A stretch of DNA of 50,147 bases, from positions 82,273-132,419 of the forward strand of contig JBNGIQ010009375.1 in assembly GCA_049999765.1 (NCBI GenBank), read 5' to 3'. The notes below the pieces were generated by a model. That model ran no database searches, was not told the DNA's origin, and worked only from the letters and a program-made list of their open reading frames with translations. Source of the DNA: Phaeoceros laevis (Eukaryota; Anthocerotophyta; Anthocerotopsida; Notothyladales). How positions within the stretch are numbered: position 1 is the stretch's first letter; the number at the start of each line of letters is the position of its first letter. Of the stretch, positions 21,365 through 31,930 are shown one piece after another. The position numbers were made by a program, and so were the translations under genes.

Positions 21365-22071
21365 ATGGCTACGTATACAGATGATGATGTCACTCGTGCT
21401 TGGTTTGAGGCAAGAACTCATCTCAGTGCGTTGTTATCTCATAGACAGTCTTGTAGTCTTATTTTATCCAGTTTTTGCTTTCTCTTCTTAATAACACCGT
21501 CCTTTGTTTGTGGGATGGATGTTCAGAAGCAAGCTTTGTTTGAGGAGTACGCCCCTATCATCCTCGAAATTATGAATGGAGAACATGACGAGACACACAA
21601 CCTAAAGGTGCGGAATTTCTACTATAACACTCACTGGCCGGCTTGCGTGCATGCATAGGCTAGGACTTGGACTCCTTGAAGGAGCAATAGGCTAGGCTTT
21701 GTTTGGAATGTTCTTTTGTATTCTTACTCTTTCTCCGACAAGGAGCAAGAATAAAAGTGAACATTCCAAACAAAGCTCTGCATGCCAAGCTTTTCGTGAA
21801 GGATTAATTGATTCTTGTTCTTTACATGTTACAATAGAGTACGTAGAAAACTAGTGAATGTCAACAACCGATGTGACTGATGAAGTGGGTGTGTGCTTGG
21901 ATTTTGCAGCCGACGGACGATGATATGGAAGCGCTCGACGCATTCATGCGGATCTTAAGCTTGTCAGAGAGCGAGTTTCGCAAAGAGCACGCCTATCTTG
22001 CCACTCCATGTGCTTTCATGGACATAGAGGACAACATTGTCCGTGTTCTGAGTCGGTTTGGGTATGAATAG
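21365..22071 (+). CDS. Hypothetical protein (about 134 aa, 2 exons)
   Basis: Exons 21365-21607 and 21910-22071 join in phase (donor GTGCGG, acceptor GGATTTTGCAG). The predicted product begins MATYTDDDVTRAWFEARTHL. It contains a hydrophobic run (LILSSFCFLFLITPSFVC) and acidic segments (FEEYAPIILEIMNGEHDET, then PTDDDMEALDAFMRILSLSE), and ends in LSRFGYE. I do not recognise the family. The hydrophobic run is T-rich and could be a missed intron with its pyrimidine tract. A foldback element (21696-21776) sits in the proposed intron. Transposon origin or a degenerate gene fragment are alternatives. Confidence 0.35.
21696..21776. mobile_element. Tiny foldback element
   Basis: Perfect 18-nt arms GCTTTGTTTGGAATGTTC (21696-21713) and its complement at 21759-21776. 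The interior pairs imperfectly as well (CTTTCTCC with GGAGCAAG). The size and structure are those of a minimal MITE or a hairpin RNA. It lies inside the proposed intron of the hypothetical gene. Confidence 0.75.
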
Positions 22072-23539
22072 GAAGTGTAGAGCCGGAGTCCAGCATATGA
22101 GGAAGAGGATGAGGAAGATGGGAACTCGTGCTATGTGGACAGAGGAGGACACGGAGCATAAGATTTGTGTGACGTGTGGATGCCCTGCAGCTTGTTGCTT
22201 GTGCAGCACAATGTAGTCCTTGCTTGTTTAAAAAATTTCAATCCATTCTATAAGTTATTAGTCTCTGAGCAAAAAGCTTGATCCTTCTAGCATTGGCTAT
22301 AGATCTGCATCTGCTGCTCGCTCACTATCTGCTGACATGCCTGAAACTCTGACTGCTGAAATGCCTGCGACTTCGACTGTTGACATGTTTTAAACCATGA
22401 CTTTGCGGTATCATGGCGGCTTTTGAAGCAGACTTTCCCTGCTAGCTTCCTACTTTGAAGCATGATTGCTGACATGCCTGAAACTACATATGACTTTGCG
22501 GTGTCATGGCTTCGTTAACATGAGGCTATTCCCAGGGCTGTGCTTTTCTTTGGCATCTACCACTATGACAGCTACTGTCCTGGGATCTTGGCTTCTCCTG
22601 AAGACACAATCTTGCTAGTGTTGTTAGCCAAGGTAAACGTATGGCCTTTTCCCTTCCCTGCTGAAGTCCTGCCTTGCCTGCTTGGAGCACCAGTTTATTC
22701 CACGTAAATTACTTCTGAACATTGAGCACTGATGGTTTAGGAGCTCACAGAAGTCTTGACTTGAGGCAGGGACACAGACTAATTAATCCCAAGTGGCTGG
22801 TGCAACACACATAACCCAGTGGTTGCACCAGTACTTATGGTGACAGGCAGAGGCAGCCAAGGAACGGATGCACTAGCACTGAGCAATGCATCCACTGGTA
22901 GTGAGTTCCCTTATTGGCGAGCAGTTTTGCTCCTCATGCCGCTGTCTCATCGCCTACATTTAACAGCCAAGTGATGTGTGTGACGCTTCAGTGGTAGGTA
23001 GCGGGGATCCCAATTCTTATGAATTCACAACCCTTTTACTTGATCAAAATGTATCTCCTAAATGACTGGGGTGAATCGGGGGCCCCATCAGCTGTACAGG
23101 TCTCTAATCATCTGCTGCTTAGCTCGATAGAGCTAGTCCGCACTTAGACTAGCTTGCCCTTTGATCGTGTGGTCAGGATCATGGTTATGTATATAGACAT
23201 AATGAAGCCAACAGAAATGGTCCATCTTGAATCCCAAGTCCCAAAAATCACAGGAAGGTTCCAAGCCTGCAGCAGTACATTTCTTTCTTGGCATGGAACT
23301 CATAATTAATCATCACTAAGCTTTGTTTAGCAGGAAACAGAGTTGCATGCACAGCTAGCAGTACCTTTCAAGTCTGACCTGAAAAAAGAATGGGTATGGT
23401 TTGCGGTACTGTAACAAGGTTGGAGCAGTTGCCAGGTCGGAGTCAGCTTTCCATTCAATTCAGCTCAGAAGTTTATACAGATTTTGTGTGTGAAACAGGT
23501 TGGTGTGAACCCCCACCGACAAATCACACTGGACTAAGT
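22072..23539. other. Repeat-derived spacer without a supported gene
   Basis: 22330-22520 contains two related copies of GCTGACATGCCTGAAACT followed by ATGACTTTGCGGT(A/G)TCATGGC. 22530-23190 contains segments related to 18790-19475. No long open frame with a recognisable product is present. Confidence 0.5.
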
Positions 23540-25240
23540 CCTTGCACTATTCCAAGTGACCATGACCCCAGCAACCCAAATACATATGCCACCGCTCATT
23601 ACACTGCTGAGATAAAAGACCACCGTGCGTGCACAGCCTCGTCACCACTTTACGTTCTTTACGCTTTGAATAGGAGTTGCCTTGTCTACATTGGCTGTAC
23701 AAGTGGATGACTTGTGACTGCTTTGAGGAAGGAACTTTATTCAGTGCTTATTATTATTGGCCGGCTTGAGGCAGTGAACGACATCTGACATCTTTGAAGT
23801 TGCGCTTGCTTCTTCCCCTTGAGACTTTGCAAATTGTCGGAGGAAGAATAAAATATTAAACCGAATTGGTTGAAATCCTGCTTCTCCGGGGCACTTGCAA
23901 ACCTCCCCTGGCGCCGGGTCAAATGTGACTGCGCTCCTCTGAGCATTTAAAGGGAGCTGAGAAGGATCTGGAGCGCAATGCAAAGAGTTGTGGCCGTCTC
24001 CAGGAGGTGAGAATTCAGGAAGTTAAGTTTTTGCAGATTAATTTGTGTGTGATGGGAGGCCTAGGAGCGTCGGGGAATCGGCGTTGGAGTCTAGATATGA
24101 AGGGTTTGCAGGCTCTGTTGCTCCTCGTCATTCTTGTATCCTGCCTTGCATCCAATTGCAAGGTAGAATCAAGCCGGGTGGCCGGAGGTATGTATGTTAC
24201 TTGAGGCGAATCGAATGCAGTTGTTGGTTTCAACTTCCTGACGATATTATTCAATCTTGACTATCACCCGTGGACTTCACCTGGCCATGTTCGTACATGA
24301 ACGTGTCCTCCAGGATTTGTCACACCTCATGCCCAACGAAGCATCGATATTGTCCATGTACTGGAGAAACAGCCTGAGGCGGTGAGATCTAGATTGCAGG
24401 CACAAGTGATGTATATTGTAGCATAAATTTTCATGATTTAAGGCATCGCACTAGTACTTGGAAATCAGGATCTAGAGTGGTGATCCTTTCTCTTAGAGCT
24501 ACCTTTAATTTTGCGCATGCTTGCTAGCAGAGCGAAGCAACACTTGTGAACACTATAGCTAGCTAGTAGTCCTGCAGTGGCGGGACATTACGTTTACCGA
24601 TGAATTAACATACATGCACATGCATGCAGGTAGGGACGCACCGGCTCCTGCAGGGACGTTCATCCCAGACCCCTATTGGCACTCCCCCAAAGGGGCCGCC
24701 ACGACGTGTCTATCAGGGCGGTTGCACTACTTGTGAGTGATCATGAGGGTGTAGACATCCCTTTGAGAGGAACTGCAGTTGCTTTCTATTCCAGATTGCG
24801 GACATGTATGTGTCCAAACTGCAAAGGAGTGTACGTATGCAACCTTAACCAAGAAAGCAGGACAATAATTAGTGCATGGGTACTGGAAGCTAGCGCCAGC
24901 TCTGTTGTAAGCTTTGTTTAAGGGCTGAACATTGTAAGATCCCAGTTTGAAGTATGCTTTCCCTGCATCACCATAAAGCATCAATACGGCAATGTCAGAT
25001 CTTTTGAGCACCCTAATTTACTGCATACTAACTAGTACTGCAGTTTGAGTCTCTATGACCTTGGTGAGTCAGTGCATGCCTATGCCCTTGTAAACGGGCT
25101 TGCCACATCGGTCTCATTGCAACACTCTCCTGGAATGCATGGATGATAGAGTCCCACATATTTGTTCCAAGGTCACATGAACGGCAGCATTCCAGGACCT
25201 GTCTCCAGGGGCACCAGATTTGCTAGGCCTGCCTCTTGCC
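23540..25240. repeat. Right arm of large inverted duplication
   Basis: Inverted copy of 14720-16530, separated from it by about 7 kb. It holds peptide-gene copy B. One small insertion near 25200 and scattered substitutions distinguish it from the left arm. Confidence 0.85.
24097..24426 (+). CDS. Small secreted-looking peptide, copy B (67 aa, 2 exons)
   Basis: Exons 24097-24187 and 24314-24426 join across a 126-nt intron (donor GTATGTATG, acceptor TGTCCTCCAG) to 67 residues. The signal peptide is identical in protein to copy A. A 21-nt in-frame deletion removes seven residues (MVTVATA in copy A) just before the intron. In exon 2 the products differ by Q/H and L/I. The stop codon, phase and both splice sites are conserved, and the first-exon difference CTG/TTG is silent. 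A TTTAAA motif at 23945-23950, about 150 bp upstream, could be a TATA box. Function is unknown. Conservation of a spliced frame in both arms is the main evidence for coding, but so few differences exist that drift cannot be excluded. Confidence 0.55.
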
Positions 25241-26186
25241 TAATGTACAAATCCGGTTATATACATGTGCACCCTCTCGGCGCCCTCGGAGGCGCAGGGT
25301 GGGGTATTATGGACACCACCAGGCCGGTTCGTGCAAGCACAGAATAATGTAATCTGCTAGTAGCACGCAGTAAAGTTCCTCTTCGTCTACACAAGCCACA
25401 TCCGAACGCTCCGAGTTGTCAGCAGGGAGAAAGGCGATACAACTCGTCTTCTTCCTTACAATTGGCACAAAATGGCAGGAAAAAACAAAGAGGGGGGGGC
25501 ACTTCCAACGCTCAGGGTGATAGGGGACGCAGAGTCTTGACTGCCATCCAGTTCAGAACGGCGCGTGCCGAACCGCAGCTGTCTTGTATCGCGCAGCTGT
25601 CTTGTATCGCGCCGTTCTGAACTGCAGCTGCTCGAAAGATCGAGCAGCTGTCTTGTATCGGGCCAACCCATAGAGCCCTCCACTGTGACAGTCGCACTGG
25701 ACCATCGCGACCCAGTCAGAGCCTGAGCTTAGGTCGGTGCAGTCCAAACCTACATGAAGGCCAATATGCTAAAGTATAACTTGGCTTATGCACATATGCC
25801 CCCTCTCGGCGCCCTCGCAGGGTGGGGTATTATGGACACCACCAGGCCAGTTCGTGCAAGCACAGAATGTAATCTGCTGATTCTGCTCCACGTAGTAAAG
25901 TTCTTCTTCGTCTAAACAGGCCAATCCGAACGCTCCGAGTTGTCAGCACGGAAAGAAAGGCGATACAACTCGTGTTCTTCCTTACAATTGGCACAAAATG
26001 GCAGAAAATACAAAAAGGAGGGGGGGCACTTCCAACGCGGGTGAGCGACGCTTCCACCCGGTGTGGGTTGGCTACAACGGGTGGCTTAACTTAGCATTGT
26101 GCTAAGAAGTACGATGACAGCCGTCTTGGCTGGCATCCAGTTCAGCACTGCGCGTGCTGGACCGCAGCTGCTCCAAAGAGCAGCTA

Positions 26187-26760
26187 CAGTGTACCCTGGA
26201 TAAATGTTACGCCTCGGCAGCGCGATAAGGCGTAACACTTATCCAAGTGTAACATATATCCATATTCACCTTTTTTTTGCCAGAAATTAATTAATTAACT
26301 AATTAATTAATTAATAATATATATAAATCTTAGTCCATGCGCGCACAGTCTCACACCACATAAGTAACACCCCCGAGCGTAACAAGCTCCACAAAACGAC
26401 ACCAAATGCTGTAAACCCGTGAGCCGTGCCCTAACCATGCCCTAACCGTGCCCTAACTGTGCTCTAACCATGCCCTAACATGCCCTAACCATGCCAAAGT
26501 GAACCGCGCCCTAACTTGCCCAAAGTAAAACGTGCCCTAAGTTTTTTAATGACGTGTATTATGCTCGAGTAATGATGTGTATTATGGACTTAATCCGGAA
26601 TGTAACATTTAGTTCTACTCCTACTCAAAGGCCGTTTTACTTGAAGTATAACACATAACAAATAACATTTACCCTTGTGCACACCTAGGGGAGCGCCACA
26701 CTGCGTAACATTTATCGAGGGATAACACTTATCCAAGTCACATTTATCTAAGGTAGACTG
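26187..26760. mobile_element. TA-flanked inverted-repeat transposon, non-autonomous (574 bp)
   Basis: The element begins CAGTGTACCCTGGATAAATG and ends with the complement of CAGTCTACCTTAGATAAATG. It is flanked on both sides by TA (26185-26186 and 26761-26762). TA duplication and CAGT termini are hallmarks of the Tc1/mariner/pogo superfamily. The related unit at about 25646 reads GAGCAGCTGTCTTGTATCGG uninterrupted, giving the empty site. No transposase frame is present, only AT-rich and CCCTAAC-like repeats, so it would depend on a transposase elsewhere. Confidence 0.8.
26424..26540. repeat. Degenerate (CATGCCCTAAC)n repeat inside the transposon
   Basis: About eight copies of GTGCCCTAACC/ATGCCCTAACC-like words in irregular spacing. 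They resemble the telomeric CCCTAAA motif but are not in register with it and are embedded in a transposon. Confidence 0.75.
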
Positions 26761-27050
26761 TATCTTGTATCGGGCCAACCAATAGAACCCTCCACTGCTG
26801 TAGGAAGGAGCGAGATAGTCTGCACTTGACTATCGCGTCCCAGTCAGAGCCTGAGCTTTGGTCGGAGCAGTGAGGAAGGCCAACATACAATAGTATAATT
26901 CGCCCTAGAATGTAATCTGCTCCACCTAGTAAAGTTCTTCTTCGTCTACACAAGCCACATCCGAACGCTCCGAGTTACTTGTCAGCAGGGAAAGAAAGGC
27001 GATACAACTCGTGTTCTTCCTTGCACAAAATGGCAGGAAAAAACAAAAAA

Positions 27051-27150
27051 NNNNNNNNNNNNNNNNNNNNNNNNNNNNNNNNNNNNNNNNNNNNNNNNNN
27101 NNNNNNNNNNNNNNNNNNNNNNNNNNNNNNNNNNNNNNNNNNNNNNNNNN
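27051..27150. other. Assembly gap, 100 N
   Basis: A run of exactly 100 N at the same place in the satellite unit as the gap at 14067, next to an A/G-rich tract. Confidence 0.95.
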
Positions 27151-27600
27151 GCGCATCCAACGGGCAGGGTGACGGGACGCTTCCACCCGGTGTGGGCGGG
27201 TGGCTTAACTTAGCGTTTGCTAAGTGACTTAGCGGTTTGCTAAGCAGTACTTGCCAGCCGTATTGGCTGGAATCCAGTTCGGCACGGCGCCTGCTGAACT
27301 GCAGCTGCTCGAGCTCGATCGAGCAGAGTACTGTATCGGGGCCAACCGATGAACCTCCCGGTGTGGAAGGAGCGAGTCCGCATCGGGACAATCAGCGTTC
27401 CAGTCAGAGCCTGAGCTTTGGTCGAATTACTTCCAAACCTACAGGAAGGCCAACATGCTGAAGTATAATTTGGCTTATGCACATGTGCACCCTCTCGTCG
27501 CCCTCGCAGGGTGGGGTATTATGGACACCACCAGGCCAGTTCGTGCAAGCAACAGAATGGAGCCACAATGTAATCTGCTGCAACGACAGGCCTGTCAAAC

Positions 27601-28299
27601 GCTAATTTATTTATTGCTGCATCAATATTGCTCGTGAACCACACTTTGCAGCGGTACAGAAAATGGCCCTGGCCGTGGCTTGAGCCAAAGGCTGACCAGT
27701 GAGTGACCTTCCTTTTCTTCGCATTCTAGCGCTTTCAAAAGAAGGCGGAGAGAGAGGGGAGTACGGCCACGCGTGGTGCACGCGCTTCGAGCAGGTGAAG
27801 GTGGCCCTAGGCGAGGGAGTAGAGTGGTAGCAAAGTATCGTGTTTTCCGCAAGGTGGCCTTAGGCGATGGCGTAGAGTCGTAGCAAATTATGGTGTTTGC
27901 CGAGACTCGCCTACAGCTTCCGCCAGTGAAGACGTGACGGCGTGTTCAATTCCCATGTGGAGTTGGCTAAAAACACCATAATCATCCTACTACTACTACC
28001 AGTTCCGCTCTCCGAACGACGGCTCCTGATTATCACCCCACTAATTGGCGCGTTGATTCCGTTGGATACCCTAAAATAAAACAATCCCGTCGGGTACTCA
28101 CAAGAGCCGTTGCCTGAGTGGTCCTGGTGCTGTACAGGTGGAGGCCTTCCGTTAGCCCGCAATTCAGGTACCGACAGGCATCGCGGAGTTCCGCTTGTGA
28201 CACTTGGCATGCAGTCGACACGCGCATTGGCTTTCAGCCTTGCACGCGTGGCAATCTCTCCGCCGTCCCCGTCCACCGCCGCATGAATCCGCGCGTAGC
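27601..28299. other. Unclassified DNA between satellite and BTB cluster
   Basis: 27930-27995 is an inverted copy of 14540-14612. A minus-strand open frame runs from the gap to 27911 (including YPTGLFYFRVSNGINAPISG) but I recognise no family and it is partly formed by N. No gene is called. Confidence 0.5.
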
Positions 28300-28431
28300 N
28301 NNNNNNNNNNNNNNNNNNNNNNNNNNNNNNNNNNNNNNNNNNNNNNNNNNNNNNNNNNNNNNNNNNNNNNNNNNNNNNNNNNNNNNNNNNNNNNNNNNNN
28401 NNNNNNNNNNNNNNNNNNNNNNNNNNNNNNN
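28300..28431. other. Assembly gap, 132 N
   Basis: A run of 132 N just upstream of the first BTB gene. It may hide that gene's missing zinc-motif start. Confidence 0.95.
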
Positions 28432-28483
28432 ATCTTAAGCTTCGAACGCTGCTCGCTAATCCGATGGGAGCAGGCGGAAATTT

Positions 28484-29346
28484 ATGGCTCGGGTTCGCAA
28501 TCTCAAACGGAGGTTGAGTGAGGCGCAAAGACAGACGAAGAAGGTGGATTTCTTGCAAGAGTGGGATGCGGAGTTGTTCCATGCTCCTTTCGTGGACCTG
28601 TGGTTGAAGGCAGGTGACGGATCAACTGTTGTGGCGCATCGCAGCGTTCTGGTATGGATCACCACTTGGACTGCGGATGCGTGCATGCGGATTTCTTTGC
28701 TTTCAAGACTTGCAAGCAGAATTTTAACAAGAAAAGAGAATGTCTTGCCAGGTGCCAAATTGCACCTACAGGTAGGTCTTCTGAAGATGGATTTTTCCTT
28801 TGAGTGCTGCAGGCTGGCAAGTCGCGGGTGTTGAGAGCCTTGTTGAGCTCCAACCTCAAGGAGGGCTTCACGCATTGTGTGATCGAGACGGACAGTTCGT
28901 TTGATGCTCTGGACTCGTTTGTCCACTTCTTTTACGCGGCAGAAGTTTCTCCACAACGTATGGAGAGGAACTGGGAGGAGCTGCTTGATCTGGCCATCAG
29001 GTACGGTGTGAAGGAGTTGGAATCCGAGTGTGTTGACCACATTCGGAAGAACGTGGTTGCCAACTTCGAGTTCTCCAGTACCGGTGACGAGGAAGAAGAG
29101 GAAACGGTAGGCCAGGATCCGGAGCAGCTTGAGGAAACGTGTAAATCTGTGGTCTACGTGTCCAGAATTGGCAAGAAGTATGGGCTGGAAGCGGTCATGG
29201 AGGCTGTGGATGAGTGCATTTTCTTTTCCATTCACCGCAATAGGTTTTTCTCCTCGGCAGCGTTCCTTGAGTTGATGCAAGAGGATCCTGCACTTGCCCG
29301 TGACATCCTTAAAGGACCACCCGATCCAGGTGTCCTTGGGGGGTGA
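28484..29346 (+). CDS. BTB/POZ protein 1 (233 aa, 2 exons)
   Basis: Exons 28484-28651 and 28813-29346 join in phase 0, with the intron after AHRSVL as in the sister genes. The N-terminal basic/coiled stretch leads to FLQEWDAELF and DLWLKAGDG, the start of the BTB fold. Exon 2 gives AGKSRVLRALLSSNLKEGF, FVHFFYAAEV, NWEELLDLAIRYGVKELES and a helical C-terminal part with an acidic insert (DEEEEET). The organisation matches the Arabidopsis At4g08455 type. BTB proteins of this kind are generally substrate adaptors for CUL3 ubiquitin ligases. Unlike its neighbours it lacks the N-terminal CxxC...CxxC motif. An in-frame TAA lies 24 nt upstream of the ATG and an N gap is close by. It is the most divergent copy of the cluster. 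Confidence 0.8.
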
Positions 29347-29789
29347 GGTAGCTAGATATCACCTGCTCAACGGTTGCTTCTGCACGTCTGTGCCCTGATT
29401 GCAGGCCTGCCTGCCAAATTAATTAGGCTATGTACAGTGCACACGGCTTCCATGATGCTCTTCTTCTTCAAAGTGCTCAATCTTCAGAACTCTAGAACAC
29501 TCTTGGTAGTTTGCCACATTTGACGCGCTGTCTTGCAGTGCAATGACATTTACAGGGCGAGCTCATTACAGCTGCCAAAGTCATTTTTTCATTCAGTTGC
29601 AATGCTTTTTCGTCCTGTCCCTACATAGGTATGCATGCTCCCAAAATTTTAGGCTTTCTGCTTCCGAACGCATCCTGCATATCACTCCTGTAGGATCTTG
29701 CATTTGATTTCTTCTTCCTCATGACCAAGAAGTGAAGGACGAAGAAACTTGAGCCAAGTAGCAATTCGAGCAGACGCGTGAATTCATCT

Positions 29790-29970
29790 GTGATCTATGT
29801 GTGCAAAATTGGCGACTAGTACGGCCTGGAAGCTATCACGGAAGCTGTAGATTACAAGATTCACGCATGCATATCTTCTGCTCCTGGCGGTAATATTTAG
29901 GCTTTTCTCCTCGGCAGCGTTTCTGGAGGAAGCAACAACATCCTGCACTTGCCCAAGGTATCCTTACAAG
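29790..29970 (+). pseudogene. Relic of the 3' end of a BTB gene
   Basis: Sequence from GTGATCTATGTGTGCAAAAT to CACTTGCCCAAGGTATCCTT follows BTB gene 1 from 29150 to about 29320. It has an in-frame TAG where gene 1 has AAG (GGCGACTAGTACGG), a further stop and indels. It shows a lost tandem copy between genes 1 and 2. Confidence 0.75.
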
Positions 29971-30624
29971 TAGGACAAACCTATCCTTCAGATATCCGAC
30001 AACATCCAGGTCTCCCATGTGCAATTCCTTGGCATCAACTTCCCACCAGCTGTTGCCAGCGGTCCTTGATATGTTTACAAATCAAGATGAGACTGGGGTC
30101 CGGTTGCTTTTTATTCGTGTCCTCATTGTAGAAAGTAGGCCCATCAAGGACTGTACCTTTAAAGGTCTTGTTTCTTGCTCTTAGTGCATATATACCATGC
30201 ACAGACTGTTTTGGAAGGTCATTGCTGCTCACATGTAACTAAATCCTCAGGAGAGACTTCGCTGCACATTACAAACAATCAATTGCAAGCACAGCCTGTG
30301 CATTCCATACATGTATTCAATGACATGCTGATATCGCGATGAAGCAGCTGCCAACCCAAAAAATCTGACTCTGGACAGCTCATTCTCTAAGATCCGGCAC
30401 ATAATTTGCGAAGAGAATCCACTTTCGGATCTCGAGGGTTCGAATCGGAGATGCAAGTCCAAGCCCGGGAAACGTTTTTAAACGAACTGTAGTGGTGGAC
30501 TGCCACATCTGCCTGTTTAGTGGTAGTCTCCACTCTGGAATGGCTTGTCACACTATCGAGAGACTTCAAACAGGTCTGAGGCTCAGGTCATGCTCAGATC
30601 TACAGGCTTCCCTGGCTGCACCCA

Positions 30625-31643
30625 ATGGGTTCTGCCCTATGCCAGTTCTGTCTCAAGGAGCGTCCTGTTTATTGCTGCTCGAAGTGCTACGGAGAACATT
30701 GGAAGCAGCTCAATGAGAGCGTGATTCAACACGTCAGGAGGATGAAAAGAAAGTCCGAGCAGGAGAAACAAGGTCTCCAGAGTCGACTGGCTTTTCTGCA
30801 AGATTGGGATGCGGAATTGTTTGATCCTCCCCTTGCAGATTTCTGGCTCAAGGCAGGTGATGGGATTCCTGCAGTCCCGGCGAATCGAACCATCTTGGTA
30901 ATTTCATACCACTGTTCAATCCCTATTGCCCTTATCGGTCTGATATGCCCAGGCAGTACTGGTCATGATACTAGTACTTGTAGTGCTTGCAAACTTATGA
31001 TGAACCCGCTCTGCGTGGGCAGGCAGGTAAGTCACCTGTCTTCAGGGCCATGGTGACCACCAACATGAGGGAGCAGAGCAGTGGCTTGGTTGAATTGGAC
31101 AACAGTTGCTCGTTGGAGTGTTTGAGTGCCTTTGTCCACTTCATATACACAGCGGAAGTGGATGGAAAAACCATGGATGCCAAGTGGGAGGAGCTGCTTG
31201 ATGAGGCAGTTAAGTACGGGGTGAAGGCATTGGAAACCAAATGCGTGGACCATATTCTCACCAATGTGGTTCCCGAGCTGCCGGCTTTCGATACAAAAGC
31301 TGCCGATGAGCAGTTTGAGCAGACATGCGAGTCTGTTGTTTCGTTGATCAAAGTTGGCAACAAGTATGACTTGCAAGCCATCACAGAGGCCGTGATTGGC
31401 CACATGGTTGGCGCTGCCACAAGTGCAGCATACCATTCGAAGTTCCTCTCCTCTCTCAGCTATTGTAAGTTGAAGCAGCAGAGTCCGGCCCTGGCACTTG
31501 ACATTTGCGAATCCATCGCCAAGAGAACCGTCTTCATCAAGGACAAGAAGCCAACGAAAGTGACTGCTGATCCTGACATTGATATGCTGAAGGTGATGCT
31601 GCAGATGCCCAAGGCAGGATTAGGGTTTTCCCGGTTTATGTAG
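30625..31643 (+). CDS. BTB/POZ protein 2 with N-terminal Cys motif (297 aa, 2 exons)
   Basis: Exons 30625-30897 and 31023-31643 join in phase 0 across a GT-AG intron. The N-terminus has a probable zinc knuckle (CQFC at residues 6-9, CSKC at 18-21). A charged helix follows (MKRKSEQEKQGLQSRLAFLQ), then DWDAELFDPPLADFWLKAGDG. Exon 2 encodes the rest of the BTB fold (AGKSPVFRAMVTTNMREQ, AFVHFIYTAEVDG, WEELLDEAVKYGVKALETKC) and a C-terminal helical part ending after CESIAKRTVFIKDKKPTK. The frame is intact. The usual AHR before the intron is ANR. By family knowledge it would be a dimeric CUL3 adaptor in cytosol or nucleus. The substrate is unknown. Confidence 0.88.
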
Positions 31644-31649
31644 CCTTAA

Positions 31650-31930
31650 GCACTCAACAAACATAGAAATGGCATCCTTCATCAACTGCCACATGCTTGG
31701 CCAGCCAGCATATACATGCTGGATCCATGGATCCATAGGCTTGTAACTGATATCTGCTTGCAGTATTGATCAATCAGTAAAACTGACTTCAGAGAGGCAT
31801 GAAAACGTATGGTCCACGAGACTTGTGGACCATTCACCAGCGCAGGCTGTTCTCTCATGAGGTCACTACAGAACCACAACTAAGATTAGCTAGGAGACAC
31901 ATCTCATAGCTACTAGTGATAGCAGTGGTG
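31650..31930 (+). repeat. 5' flank shared by tandem BTB genes 3 and 4
   Basis: About 280 bp from CTCAACAAACATAGAAAT to AGCTACTAGTGATAGCA recur at about 34357-34610 in front of the fourth BTB copy, with small indels. The duplicated unit therefore spans promoter plus gene, about 2.7 kb. 31931-32243 presumably holds the rest of the gene 3 promoter and leader; no TATA box stands out. Confidence 0.8.

Larger units (their letters stand above)
25262..27600 (-). repeat. Tandem satellite array, unit about 530 bp
   Basis: On the minus strand at least three units follow one another. The landmark CCCTCTCGGCGCCCTCG recurs at about 25268 and 25799 (531 bp apart). Removing the 576 bp of inserted element and target duplication from the next unit (to about 26903) gives about 530 bp again. 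A unit with an N gap follows, then a partial one from 27480. Units differ by substitutions and small internal deletions; the third lacks about 100 bp around 26900. Plus-strand copies are at 13604-14400 and 17509-17918. Confidence 0.8.

Noticed and set aside
26424-26540. Interstitial telomere
   Set aside because: The words are CCCTAAC in irregular register inside a TA-flanked transposon, not CCCTAAA arrays.
28456-29280. Minus-strand open frame of 274 codons
   Set aside because: It lies antisense across both exons and the intron of BTB gene 1 and has no family motif. The plus strand carries the conserved protein.
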